A stretch of DNA of 64,000 bases. Source: Ilyonectria destructans (lineage: Eukaryota; Ascomycota; Sordariomycetes; Hypocreales; Nectriaceae). Location of the stretch: positions 408,287 to 472,286 of the forward strand of contig JAHEWK010000030.1 of the NCBI GenBank assembly GCA_020740775.1. Reading direction: 5' to 3'. The position numbers were made by a program, and so were the translations under genes. This document shows positions 54,193 through 64,000 of the stretch, piece by piece; position 1 is the first letter of the stretch, and each line of letters starts with the position of its first letter. The notes beneath the pieces were generated by a model. It was given only the letters and a program-made list of their open reading frames with translations. It did not search any database and had not been told where the DNA came from.

Positions 54193-57100
54193 CTTTGCGA
54201 GAGGAGGAATTGAATACTAAAAGTGGGCGGTGTACGTACTAAACTGTAGACTGAAAAGATTTCCCAGGGGCTGTGCCCCAACTTTATAACGGTCGTGGAT
54301 GATGGCAAGACTGGCTGGGAAGACTGAAGTTTATCCATTTCAGAGGCCAGGTCGCAAGAAGTGGGCTCACAGGCCCGAGATTCGAAGCTTCTAAGCATAT
54401 CCACATTATGTGCGGGATGTCGTAAACCGAAATGTGACATTAAATCGGGATCTGTATCCGAGAACTCAATGTCTAGGCTACCTGTCATGCATGTTGACAT
54501 CAAGATGAAGTGTTGCCCTTTGGTGGGCCTCCCACATGGTGATGTCCGGGGCAACCTAGGCCTCTCCACCGCACGCACATCCCATTTCTTCAATACCAAG
54601 GCAAGGCAATAAGGCTCTTTGAGTTTTTAGTATAATATCATCTAATGTATAAAACCCGAGACTGTATCAGTATTGCTGAAATTTATAGACCAAGGATGGC
54701 CCAGTTGGATCGAGGTTGTGCCACTTCCTTCGTATGAGATGCACTTCACTAGAGTGGGAAAATAAGGCTTTCAGCATGCATTATCAACACCCTAACCGGA
54801 AAGAGCGGGTATTTGCGGCGGTGTCTTGGTAGTCTTTTGAGTTTAAGACTGTTACAATGCTTCGTGTTCTCCATAAATTCCATTGGTTGGCTTGCTTCGG
54901 TCAAGCAAAACAGGGTAAGTTTGCACCTGGGCTGGGTCGGCTACCTTGTCCCGTAGCACTAAAATCAGATCCCAAAGAATCGAAAGGACCCATGGAGTAG
55001 GCCCCTATGGAGCATATTTACACTTCCAAAGTGTTGGCGCATGTTGGGTGGAAAGCAAGGCTTGCAGCTTGGCCCCTGCTGCCTCTTGAGGACGAACAGC
55101 CACCTCATATACCAACCAACCGATCGAGCCACATGCACAAAACCTGCTAGGCCACCTTGTTGCATCATTCGGGCAATCTGAGAAGACATACAGCACCAGT
55201 AGGCGCTTCTCGTCCCCATGAATGGTATAAAAAAAAAATTCCCAGAGGTGACATGGGTTAACCAAGACTACAGATGCAGGAAGCCTGCTAAAATTGGAAG
55301 TGGCACAGGGTGAGGAGAACAGCTGTGGCTTCAATGTTCCATAATTTCTCGGAGATTCGTTGATGACCTGGATGATAACAGTCCAAGTTCAAAAAGATCA
55401 AACCTTCGTCGGCGGAGTGGAAGCGCAAAAGTTAAGCTTGCGGGGTAAAGTAATTGGGTTTGGCTTTGTTTTGTGTTGATCTCCAATTGTTTCGAAGAAA
55501 GACAGCGCTCGGGTCTCGACCGCGGTCTCGACGGGATTGGACCGGGTGGACAAAGCGAGTCGCGTCTAGACCACTTCAAGGGTGCATACAACTCTATAGT
55601 ATGAAGAAATGCCGTCACCCGTGCATCGTTGGCGTTCCTCATCCAAGCCACTTCTCCCTTATCTACTCGCCGATGCATGGCGGCGAGAAGGAACCTACAC
55701 GAATCCGGGAGATCCGGAGGCTCCATTTTGCTTTCCTTATGTTGAACTGTTCAACGGCAGGTAGGAATCGTTGCAGCCGGTATGAGCCCCGAAACCAAGA
55801 TCCCGCTTTGTTTGCGCCTGATTGGGAGCCTGTCCGGGTTAAATAACTCCTTAACCGCTCTCGACTGTGATACATGGCGCCTTCCCACGATAGTCGCGCC
55901 AGCGAAAGCCGAAATTGCAAAATTTTGTCGGGATTTGTTTCCTGTCTTATATCAATCGATGTCAACACTAAAGAACTGAGTTGAGATTGTGAAGCTTACG
56001 ATGACCGTATCGTGTGGTGTAAGATCCCTTTTTTTCCATTTTCTCACAGCTCAACGACTTATTTACTGCTTAATTGACCCGTGGAGGAACGATGATGTCA
56101 CCGTGATGATGCCTTGACCCAAGCTGCAGCTTGGACAAACCAAGCCGGCATAGACCCCGATATGAGTAATCGACTTGCGGCAGGAAGATTACGCATTGAT
56201 GAAGTCACAAGTCTAAGGCAAGTTCTTGCCTAGGCAAAATATCAGCACGCAAAAAATACATGCTTTTCTGTTGGAAAACGACGTTGCAGTAGAAGGCTAC
56301 GGGACGGATTGGCTGCTTCCTCCATGGCATGTGATGCGCCACTCCGCCTCACTTTGACAGAAAGATGCTGGCTGATGACGTGGCTCCAACTCAACCGTGA
56401 TGTTGATCAAAGTCGGCTCATACAGCCTTTCATTCAGCACTTGTGCATCCCCTCTAAACGTAGACCCGCCCGATCGTAGATCGTCGCTACCCCTCTAAAT
56501 TGTTAGTCTGCAGGCTAGACTCACGTGCATCTCTGGCCCGGTGGCTGCAAAATCTCCCCTTCAAACTCCTCGCAGGCATGAATCAAAGCAAGCTCGAGGG
56601 CAGAGAGGTCTACATCAGCAGCAGCACTGACTCTTTTGCTCCCCTCCACAATCGTCGTTCCGGAAAGGGTCTGGCGTCTTCAGGTGGGCGGGTATCAGAA
56701 TGGTTCCGCAATACTAGCGGAAAATATGGTGACAGATTCCACTAGATCTGGCAGCACTACCAGTGCTTTTTAGGCTTATCGGATGCACAGTGCACGAATA
56801 CGGGTTCATACCACGCCGGGTAGCTCAACCACCAACACCGGCAGATGCACAGACCGCATCCACTTTTACCCCGTCAGCTATCAACGCGTTCGCGTCAATG
56901 CGCTTTTCTCCATGCATCAGCAAAAGCAATCAACCACCGGGTACCCTGTGTTCCAGAGATAGAACTCCATCGCATGGTACGGGCAGATGTACCCTAGTCG
57001 ACAGCACATGTACCTCACAAGTGCCTATGGCTCATCTTATGCAGACATGTCTCTTGTACTTCCCCCCGCCCTATTGTATTCGCCCTCGCAACGCGGACCA

Positions 57101-57535
57101 TAGCTCCTGCCATCGGCAAGGGTTAGCAAACATCCGGCTTCTCAAAACAGCTACACCACCGGCGTTTGCCTCTGACTACAGGTCTGCCCATACTGGAAGA
57201 CTTATGCTTGTATGTCTAGAGCAGAATGACGAACGAAATCGTAGCCTTACGTGCCTGGGCATCGTAACAGTACGCGCTGACGTCACACACCCTAGCTTGC
57301 TTGTATCGGTGGTTCTTTTCTCGTTCGCGTCGGCTTCTGTAGAATTGGGGGAGCGTTCAGGTTCACCGTATTGTGAATGTTACCGACAGCATTCACGTCG
57401 CGTCCTTGCTGCGGCTCTTGCGCATCTACGTAAAAACTCGGTTAACTCGCGCAGACTAGCGTCTCCATTTTTCCACTGTTAACCGCGAAAACATCACAAA
57501 CAGCCTAGCGTATTGGTTCTCTCTTTTTTTTTTTT
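54193..57535. other. Long gene-free stretch
   Basis: Upstream of the giant gene. Several open frames exist (for example 55331-55726 on the minus strand and 56763-57482 on the plus strand), but none shows conserved motifs, a normal start or splice logic. A poly-T run of about 13 bases ends at 57535, right at the edge of the Argonaute homology. Confidence 0.4.
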
Positions 57536-57536
57536 A

Positions 57537-58541
57537 TGGAGAAACTAGGCTGCGCTGGGGACAAAACCATGGTCGTCGGCATCGACGTGACCCACCCATA
57601 ACCCGGCTCGTCCCCGTTCGCGCCTAGCATAGACGGCATGGTGGCCAGCGTCGACCGTTGTTGGCTCGGCCAGTGGCCCGCCGTCCTGAGCATCCAGCCC
57701 CAGCGCCGCCAGGAGATGGTCCCGCACACGACGCCCTGCCGGAGAACATCCTCGTGTACCGTGACGGCGTCTCGGAGGGCCAGTACCAGAAAGTCCTGGA
57801 CGAGGAGATGCCCCTCCTCCGCGCCGCGTGCAAGGACGCCTACCCGGCCCTCGACCAGGCCAGGAGAACGGGCTGCCGTACTTGACCGTCGTCGTCGTCG
57901 GTAAACGCCACCATACGCGCTTTTACCCGACAGAAGAAGCCGGCGCCGACCGCTCGGGTAACACCAAACCCGGCACCGTCGTCGACCGTGGCATCACGGA
58001 AGCGCGCAGTTGGGACTTTTTCCTACAGGCGCATACCACACTGCAGGGCACCGCAGGGCCCGCCCACTTCTTCGTCGTTTCTAGACGAGGTTTTTCGGCC
58101 GCGGTACCGCACTAGTGTTGAAGGAAGCCCACGGCTGCCCACGGCGACTGTGGCCTCAGGCAGCCGGGACCTCATACAGGCTCCAATTCCCTCGCCTAGC
58201 TAGCTCGTGAGAATCATAACAATACACACATCTTTGACCTCTTGACAACTAGCAAGTCGCCTAGCGTGGTGGACGAGCTGCAGTATCTAACCCAGAGCAT
58301 GTGCTACGTCTTCGGCCGTGCCACCAAGGCTGTGAGTATCTGTACGCCCGCATACTACGCCGATATCTTGTACGAGCGGGCCCGGTGCTATCTCAGCAGC
58401 GTCTTTGAGACACCGAGCAACTCGGCCGTGCCGTCGGTGGTGGGTAGCGTGGAGGGTAGTATTGGCGGTCTGGGAGGTGGACCCTCTCAACAAGATGTGC
58501 AGATTCATGAGAATCTGAAGGATAGCATGTTCTACATCTAA
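57537..58541 (+). pseudogene. Argonaute (QDE-2-like) PIWI-domain remnant
   Basis: Three frames together cover the PIWI domain. MVVGIDVTHP near 57570 carries the first catalytic Asp and is followed at once by TAA. Then SIDGMVASVD and LGQWPAVLSIQPQRRQEM, a deletion, ENILVYRDGVSEGQYQKVLD (another catalytic Asp), GLPYLTVVVVGKRHHTRFYP, GTVVDRGITEARSWDFFLQA, and ATKAVSICTPAYYADILYER with an FETPSNSAVPSVVG tail, ending in a stop at 58541. N, PAZ and MID domains are absent. Argonautes slice RNA guided by small RNAs (quelling in Neurospora). Frameshifts, nonsense and missing domains show a dead copy, yet the C-terminus is well conserved, so the loss may be recent. Confidence 0.88.
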
Positions 58542-59280
58542 GTAGTAAGTAGTTGTCGGATCCAGGATTCCGGTACATGACCTTGATCGTTTTATCCAGG
58601 AAAGATCTCAGATACTTCCCGGACTAAGTATGGGTTTCGCCATCAGCCCTAGTGGCAATTGAATTACGATAACTAGCGGAAATTCTAACGGTAGTAGGAC
58701 ATGGGGCTGGTGGCAATTAAAGTAATATACTAACGTGACGTACATAAGTGAGCTGGCCAGATGCGTGAGCTGGCCACCTCAAAGCCACAAAACACGTAAC
58801 CAAGATAGTAAAGTCCAACAAATGTATAAATTATAATACTTCTAACCGTATGCTAAGGCTCCTCTCGGCCCTTTAACTTCGTACAGCAATGCACTTGAAG
58901 AGAACCACATGATCGTCGACCCGGAAATCTCGTGTTGAACCGCCGATAAATCTCTAACCAGGTGAGCCGTTAAGATGACTCACCGTCTTCGCCCCCCTTC
59001 AATTCAAGAAGGAAGCTACTTCCTCTAGTGTGAATTTGGCTTTCGCACCTTCGCCGCGATTTACTCGGCCAGTCGAGCCTACAAATGTTCGGCGGCGCCT
59101 ATCATGAATAGCATCGCCCGCGTTGTCATGCTTCGAGCACATATCCTAGTCGAATTGTAACTGAAAGGTGGCTACGCCATCGAGAAGCTTTCATTCTTGA
59201 GTAGGAGAGCGTTGAAATCTTATTGAGTACACCAACAACTTTACATATCTTACTCTAACCCATGCCGAGTACCAAGCTTC
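58542..59280. other. No gene recognised
   Basis: Spacer between the Argonaute remnant and the CGATCGAT-rich repeat. Confidence 0.35.
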
Positions 59281-59281
59281 G

Positions 59282-59730
59282 AAATCGATCGACCAATCGA
59301 TTTGATCGATTCGATTAATCGATTCGATTTCGATTTCGATCGATTACAAGCCCTGATCGATCGATTTGATCGTCGATCGGGTGGTCCATATATAAATCGG
59401 TGAGGTGCAGGGTAGGCTGCCCTGGATTCTGCCTCTGTGTGGATCGCAACACATCGCATGTCCCACAAAGCACCCCTGGCAGGTGCGATTGGTGGAGAGA
59501 CGCTGCTGTTGAGTGCTTTCTAAGGAGGAAGGCGCCCCACCACCTTCCTTTTTAGGATTCTGTAGCTTCGTTGCCTCGTCACGTGAGGCTCTGTCTGATC
59601 GATATGATCGATCGATATCGATCGACTGAGAGGGCCGCTCGATCAATATCGATCGATTGAAGGCGATGATCGATATAAATCGATCGATCAGGGCTCGGAA
59701 TCGATCTGTACGATCGATTTCCAACTCTGC
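59282..59730. repeat. CGATCGAT-rich inverted-repeat element
   Basis: AGCCCTGATCGATCGATTT at 59349-59367 is inverted at about 59679-59697. Both arms are surrounded by many ATCGAT/CGATCGAT units on both sides (59282-59345 and 59600-59725). The central 230 bases are ordinary sequence with no gene. The CAGGGCT hexamer-plus-one is typical of hAT ends, but it points outward here, so it is unclear whether this is one MITE or two facing hAT ends. No target duplication was found. Confidence 0.55.
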
Positions 59731-59854
59731 CGAGTACGTCCGCAGTTTGGATGACACTATGGATTTCAGTTCCATTCCTCCTGTAGGCGGTTTAAAGAAT
59801 TCCTACTGTATCAATTGCCATCCGTATTTTAGCTCATGAAAGCAATGAATACCG

Positions 59855-60273
59855 TTAGGGACCATCGACTCTACAGAATTCCCAGAGCGCCGCGCGCCCT
59901 TTCAGCTCGAACAGCAATTTTCCGTCTCTGTCGGCCTTCATTTGCCGCAATTCTTTGACATTGTTCGCGTCCTCATGAAATACTGACAAGTGATATCCTC
60001 CCTCTGGCTGATGTGAGATTGCGAAATACTCTTTACCGGTTTGTTTAAGAGCTCTTATAACAACATCCCCTTTGTCACACCCGAGGTACCGTCCCGTTAC
60101 AAATTCACGGAATCCAAACCACCCATCATTCTTCATGCAGCGCCATCGAAAGCCCCCCCAAGGATGGAGAGTCTCATGCAAACACACCTTGCCATCAATG
60201 ACCGACAGATATTTGCCTTCATCGCGAATCCGAATGATAAACCAAGAGTTTTGAGTAGGAATAGACCCGAAAG
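59855..60273 (-). pseudogene. Fascin-like (beta-trefoil) protein, 5' end cut by hAT element
   Basis: Minus-strand frame: NSWFIIRIRDEGKYLSVIDG, then KVCLHETLHPWGGFRWRCMK, GWFGFREFVTGRYLGCDKGD, EGGYHLSVFHEDANN, ALWEFCRVDGP and TAA at 59855. Repeated WF-IR---G-YLS and G--GFR--VTGRYLG patterns are those of fascin/actin-crosslinking beta-trefoil proteins that occur as short proteins in fungi. The homology starts about ten residues after the hAT boundary at 60274, and no native ATG is left. The body is otherwise intact. It was possibly a cytosolic lectin-like or actin-binding protein; function not proven. Confidence 0.6.
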
Positions 60274-60446
60274 CAGTGATCGGAATGGTCTGGTATGGTA
60301 TGGTATGGAGGTCAAACCATACCATACCAGCTGCTTATATAATAACCGGTATGTTCTTACCGGTAAAACCAGTAAGACCGCCAAGACTGTCAAGAATGAG
60401 GCTGAGGTTGTAGAAGGAAGAAAGGAAATGTATTATACTACCGGTA

Positions 60447-62952
60447 CTAGCTATCAATCCAATCGTTGTCATTCTCACCATGCTCACTATCACTGTTATC
60501 CTCAACCTGGGGCTTTCCATACCAGGCCCGGAGACACTCACAAGCCTCTATAATATCTGCCTTCAACCTCCCACGGCGATCAACTATAGTAAGTTTTGCG
60601 CTACTGAAAAGGCGTTCGCACTCATCTGACATAGGTGAGATCGCAAACAGATCCAGAGCGAAGCGAGCGAGATCTCTTTGGGAGTCATAACGGGATAGCC
60701 AGTACGAAATGGCCTCATCGCAACGTGCCTCCTCGTCATGGAGCCGGTCGGTAGAAATATATTGTTCATACAAATCAGGTGTAGAGACCGGAGCGTCTAT
60801 TCGAATACGCTTGTGTTCCCTCTGGCGATCAAATGCTGGGTCAGGATCTCTCTCCTTCCTGACTGGTGGTGGCAGCATCTCAACAGGGCACCTTCCCTTA
60901 TACTCCGTCTCCCAGAGCTGCTTCACCGCCGATTGTGCGTTATCAAACCACTCCTGTTTTTCTTCGTCGCCTTGGAGAACCCATTCTTGCCTGAACCATG
61001 CCCACTTTCGATATGGATCGAGTGTTTGAGCTGCGTAGTACGCTGGTGGAAGATCAGTATCTTCAGGGAATCGATTCTGCCAATTCAGCTGCTGGTTGTT
61101 GTAATACTCCTCGCATTTTGACCACGCGGCATCTGCGCAACTTTGGAGGTACTTCCATGTGAAGTTATTGTCGTCTTCGGTGTGGATGTTATAATAGTGA
61201 TCTTTAGTCTCGTTAATTTCTCGAAGAAGGCAGTCCAAGGTCGAAAACCAGTCAGCGAGTGACGTCTTTTTTCCCTCAGAAAGCAAAGTTGCAGCGTAGA
61301 AGTCTTTTAGGGCAAGCTCAATCTTTTCAAGCTCGAACCAGTGCTGTCCATCTAGTTTGAAGTTCGCAATCCCATGAGAGCCTTTCCCAGGTACATGGCG
61401 AGCTGAGAAGATCTCTAAACGTTCCCGAATGATACGTGAAATCACGTGAGGATCATCAGTCACGTGAGCAATGCCTCAAAAGGGCCTGCAGGGCCCTTCT
61501 GACTTTGCTTCTTCATCATTCTTCTTCATACAACAATACAATCCATCACCTGCTATTGCAGCTCTCTGGCCCTTCGTGCCCCCTAGGGCCTCTGGCCCTT
61601 GGCCATCGCCTCTATTCGTATCACCGAACATTCAATGCCCGTGTAATTGAATGAAACCATGAATTCCAGCGTGTCGAGTTGTTCTGGATAAGCTCGAGCC
61701 CATCGAATTCAGAGAGATCTCCGCCGATAATTATTGCAGCAAACTCTTCACGGCGTTGTGGAGTAAGCCTAATGTATCGCACGAGGTTGTGAAGCCGACC
61801 TAAACATCCAAATTTTTTCCAGAGCTCTTCCACCTTCGTATAGTCTCCGCGTTGATAGTGCTTTTCAAGCTTTGCTAGATCCTTCTCACAGTTCCGGCCC
61901 ATGAGGAACGCCTGGCAGCAGAGGTTGATAATGTGGCCCAAGCAACGCAGCCGGCGATGGCGACGTTGTTTTGACTTCATCCATGGGCAGAGCTCCTTGA
62001 GTATGAATTCAACACCGGTATCATTTGACGAGGCATTATCCAGCATGAAGTATCCAATCTGATCTCCGCCAATATCATATTCTTTTAGCAATTCAAGAAC
62101 AACTGATCCAAGATTCTCGCCGGTGTGTTCGCCGTACACACGTCGTATACCCAAAACGGTAGTTCGTCGCTTGCCGGTAGTGTCAATCCACATGGCGATG
62201 ACACCTAGAATAGCGTAAGGGTTTGGCGAAGTCCAGAGATCAAAGGAGATGGAGATTCTACTCCGCGAGCGCTGGAGGTCCTCTCTGAGCCGTTGCTTTT
62301 TCGACAGAAAGGCGTCCATAACCCAACTTCGAATAGTTTTCGCTGCCTTTGGGAGGTGGTTGAGAAGTGCCGGATTCAAAAAGAATAGTAGTTCTCGGAA
62401 ATACTGATTTTCTAATTGAAAGAAAGCAATATGGCAGTACACAATCCAACGAATTAGAAGCTCTTTAAACTTCTCAATTGAGTCTTTCCAGAAGAAGGTA
62501 TTAGTAGCAGCCGCGCTCTTCTGCTGCTCGAGTACAGACTTTCGTGTCCAGCTATGTCTCTTGACGCCACTCTGGGGATCAATCTGATGCTTGCGTTCAA
62601 GATGATTTCTCACTCCAGACGTGCCGTTGACAACAAATAGCTCTTGCTTGTACTTTCCGGCTGCACACTCGTGGCAGTAGTACACCTCTTTTTCATCGCT
62701 GCCTCGAATATAATGAAGACCGTACTTCCATACATGTGATAAGCCAAGACGAGCTGTCGTCTTTGTAATCTTCGCGCGATTCACGTATGTGATACGATCT
62801 TGTACGAACTCATCCGGAGGCTCGGGATACGGAATAGGAGTATGCGGTGACGTCGAGGCGGGTAATGTGGGAGCAGGCGTAGGAGTCTCAAGGAATATTG
62901 ACGCTGAACGTGCAGTCAACAAGGACGGCGAAGTTGGGACTGGAGATCCCAT
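60447..62952 (-). pseudogene. hAT transposase (family 2) with an internal interruption
   Basis: The N-terminal frame 62952-61621 includes a BED-type zinc finger (YYCHECAAGKYKQEL ... NHLERKH), SISFDLWTSPNPYAILGVIA, GYFMLDNASSNDTGVEFILK, HRRLRCLGHIINL and STRWNSWF, then stops. The C-terminal frame 61463-60447 continues with QHWFELEKIELALKDFY, YYAAQTLDPYRKWAWFRQEW and the hAT dimerisation block LFAISPMSDECERLFSSAKL, ending in an acidic tail. About 160 bases between the frames are not explained by a GT-AG intron in matching phase. Apart from this, the coding sequence of about 780 residues is open. It belongs to a different hAT family from the transposase at 32732-34918. Confidence 0.85.
61464..61620. 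repeat. GC-rich insertion inside the hAT transposase
   Basis: Contains AGGGCCTGCAGGGCCCTTCT at one end and AGGGCCTCTGGCCCTTGG at the other, a crude inverted pair, plus two CACGTGA copies. It may be a tiny MITE. Confidence 0.35.
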
Positions 62953-63520
62953 AATGATGATACACGAGTAGGTTAATGTAGACTACGACCATTTATTGTC
63001 AGGAAAAGAGATTGGTGCAAGCATGAAGTGTGTTTGGAGTGGGAGTAACTATCTAAATACCTAATGGCTGCGTTGAGACCTGCAGTCTATACTGAGAGCT
63101 GCAGCCTATGCAAAGAGATGCAGCCTAAGCTAACGAGCAGCAGCCTAAGCTAAAGAGGCCAGATGTGACTGGTACCTTTTACCTCCTAATTTATTTTGAT
63201 GAGTGAAGAATACTATGTTCTTGGTTCCTCACATACTAGGTGTTGGAATGAGGGCAAGGATCACGATCCTCGTGAACCTGTTCACGATGAAAGTGAACGC
63301 CACACCACAATTGGCGTCAGGCAGCAGACTGCTGCCTATGATATCGCGGATTGAACATAGGTATAAGATACCGACCTTCGTCGCTCCCAGATAGAATCAA
63401 GCAGCTCAATTTAATCATCTCTTCTGCCCGCACCCTTCGTTGCACACCTCACCTTTTGAGACTAGGTAACCAGTTTGGTCTAAGATTCAGCCACGTGCCG
63501 CCACCAGCTTCTTTACCTCG
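62953..63520. other. 5' flank of hAT transposase with short tandem repeat
   Basis: About four copies of a roughly 20-bp unit resembling GAGCTGCAGCCTATGCAAAG lie at 63074-63158. A palindrome-like CGTGAACCTGTTCACG lies at about 63270-63285. No gene. Confidence 0.5.
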
Positions 63521-63654
63521 GCCTATTTTTAGCCTTACCGGTATGACCTGGTATACCGGTAATACCATGGTATTGAGATCTCCTCAAACCATACCAGGTC
63601 TTGGCGGTATATACCATACCAATACCAACTCATACCGGACCATTCCGATCACTG

Positions 63655-64000
63655 GTCTGGTATGAGTTGGTACTGCGTGGCGCTGGAAGGACAAAGCTTG
63701 CATATACGGTCCCCCCATCACATGCTCACGGAAGGTTGAAAATTGATCGTGAACGACGATCCTCGTCATTTCAATGCGCTTTTGGCACCGCGATCATCCG
63801 GCAGGACATCTGTGACCCACACCCAGACACGTCAATTGCAGCCAGCATCTTACAGGGCCATAGGGGGCGGACTGAATGTGCTGGCGCTGCAGGCAGCGAC
63901 GGCGATGATACGGTATTCTCTGGACCTCCCCGCCCTTAGCTTGGTGATCGTCTTTCATTACCAGGACGTCTCCATGTCAACCAAACGCCAACAGACGTTC
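63655..64000. other. No gene recognised at the right edge
   Basis: Sequence just outside the hAT element. An open minus-strand frame (to 63769) lacks recognisable motifs. Confidence 0.3.

Larger units (their letters stand above)
60274..63654. mobile_element. hAT element (family 2), 3.4 kb
   Basis: Inverted ends CAGTGATCGGAATGGTC plus seven bases at 60274-60297 and 63631-63654, differing at one position. Subterminal zones carry many CCATACC/GGTATGG and ACCGGTA units (60290-60380 and 63530-63650). The flanking octamers are not identical, so no target duplication is visible. The element carries one transposase gene on the minus strand. Confidence 0.8.

Noticed and set aside
55331..55726. Minus-strand open frame upstream of the giant gene
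   Set aside because: No motif, no homologous wording, and overlapping open frames on the other strand; treated as chance.
56763..57482. Open frame of 239 codons on the plus strand
   Set aside because: It starts at a non-ATG codon, has no recognisable motif and shows Cys/Pro/Ser-rich composition expected of chance translation.
63584..63769. Minus-strand frame as the lost 5' half of the fascin-like gene
   Set aside because: It contains no fascin-like block and overlaps the hAT inverted repeat.
1..64000. Starship-type giant mobile element
   Set aside because: No tyrosine-recombinase captain (DUF3435) could be recognised, although the cargo-like mixture of genes invites the idea.
1..64000. CRISPR array or bacterial operon signals
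   Set aside because: The gene structures are eukaryotic, and the repeats found are MITE, LTR or minisatellite in nature.

Overview
The window looks like an accessory, transposon-rich stretch of a filamentous ascomycete genome (Pezizomycotina, perhaps Sordariomycetes; the rank below subphylum is a guess). The genes carry short GT-AG introns with CTAAC/CTAAT-like branch sites. The gene families are typical of moulds: LaeA-like methyltransferases, a GMC oxidoreductase relic, a FunK1 kinase relic, a giant DUF3638 protein, a QDE-2-like Argonaute relic and small secreted cysteine-rich proteins. The repeats are pogo, hAT and Ty3/gypsy elements, MITEs and an AT-rich block whose reading frames are broken by TAA/TAG in the way RIP produces.

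Layout. 0-4 kb: a broken pogo transposase and a TA-flanked MITE. 4.2-5.6 kb: an intact seven-helix membrane protein, with a diverged paralogue on the other strand at 15.6-16.8 kb; both keep a 23-nt micro-exon. 6.7-7.0 kb: GMC oxidoreductase stub. 8-9.5 kb and 11.4-13.0 kb: two LaeA-like methyltransferases flanking a C2H2 zinc-finger fragment and a duplicated 150-bp repeat. 13.6-14.5 kb: hAT relic. 17.6-21.5 kb: three members of one family of small secreted proteins with ten conserved cysteines and identical exon structure. 22-24.2 kb: a hAT-type MITE with a perfect 8-bp target duplication, then scraps of a phosphotransferase, a hAT transposase and a FunK1 kinase. 24.4-30.4 kb: AT-rich, RIP-like block with a decayed two-gene DDE transposon, two related MITEs and several direct repeats. 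30.4-35.3 kb: a chromodomain Ty3/gypsy element broken by a hAT element. 36.5-38.3 kb: an unrecognised two-exon gene. 39.1-42.7 kb: a second DDE transposon with the same convergent two-gene layout, bounded by inverted repeats. 42.8-43.8 kb: a fungal gene of unknown function with a nonsense codon. 44.8-54.2 kb: a 3107-residue DUF3638/DUF3645 protein. 57.5-58.5 kb: C-terminal PIWI part of a broken Argonaute gene. 59.3-63.7 kb: a CGATCGAT-rich inverted repeat, a fascin-like gene cut short, and a third hAT element.

Few genes here can be said to work together. The clearest unit is the trio of secreted peptides. The two LaeA-like genes have no polyketide or peptide synthase beside them. Transposon insertion, RIP-like mutation and truncation explain most of the rest. 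The most interesting items are the ten-cysteine peptide cluster, the repeated two-gene DDE transposon and the MITE families.
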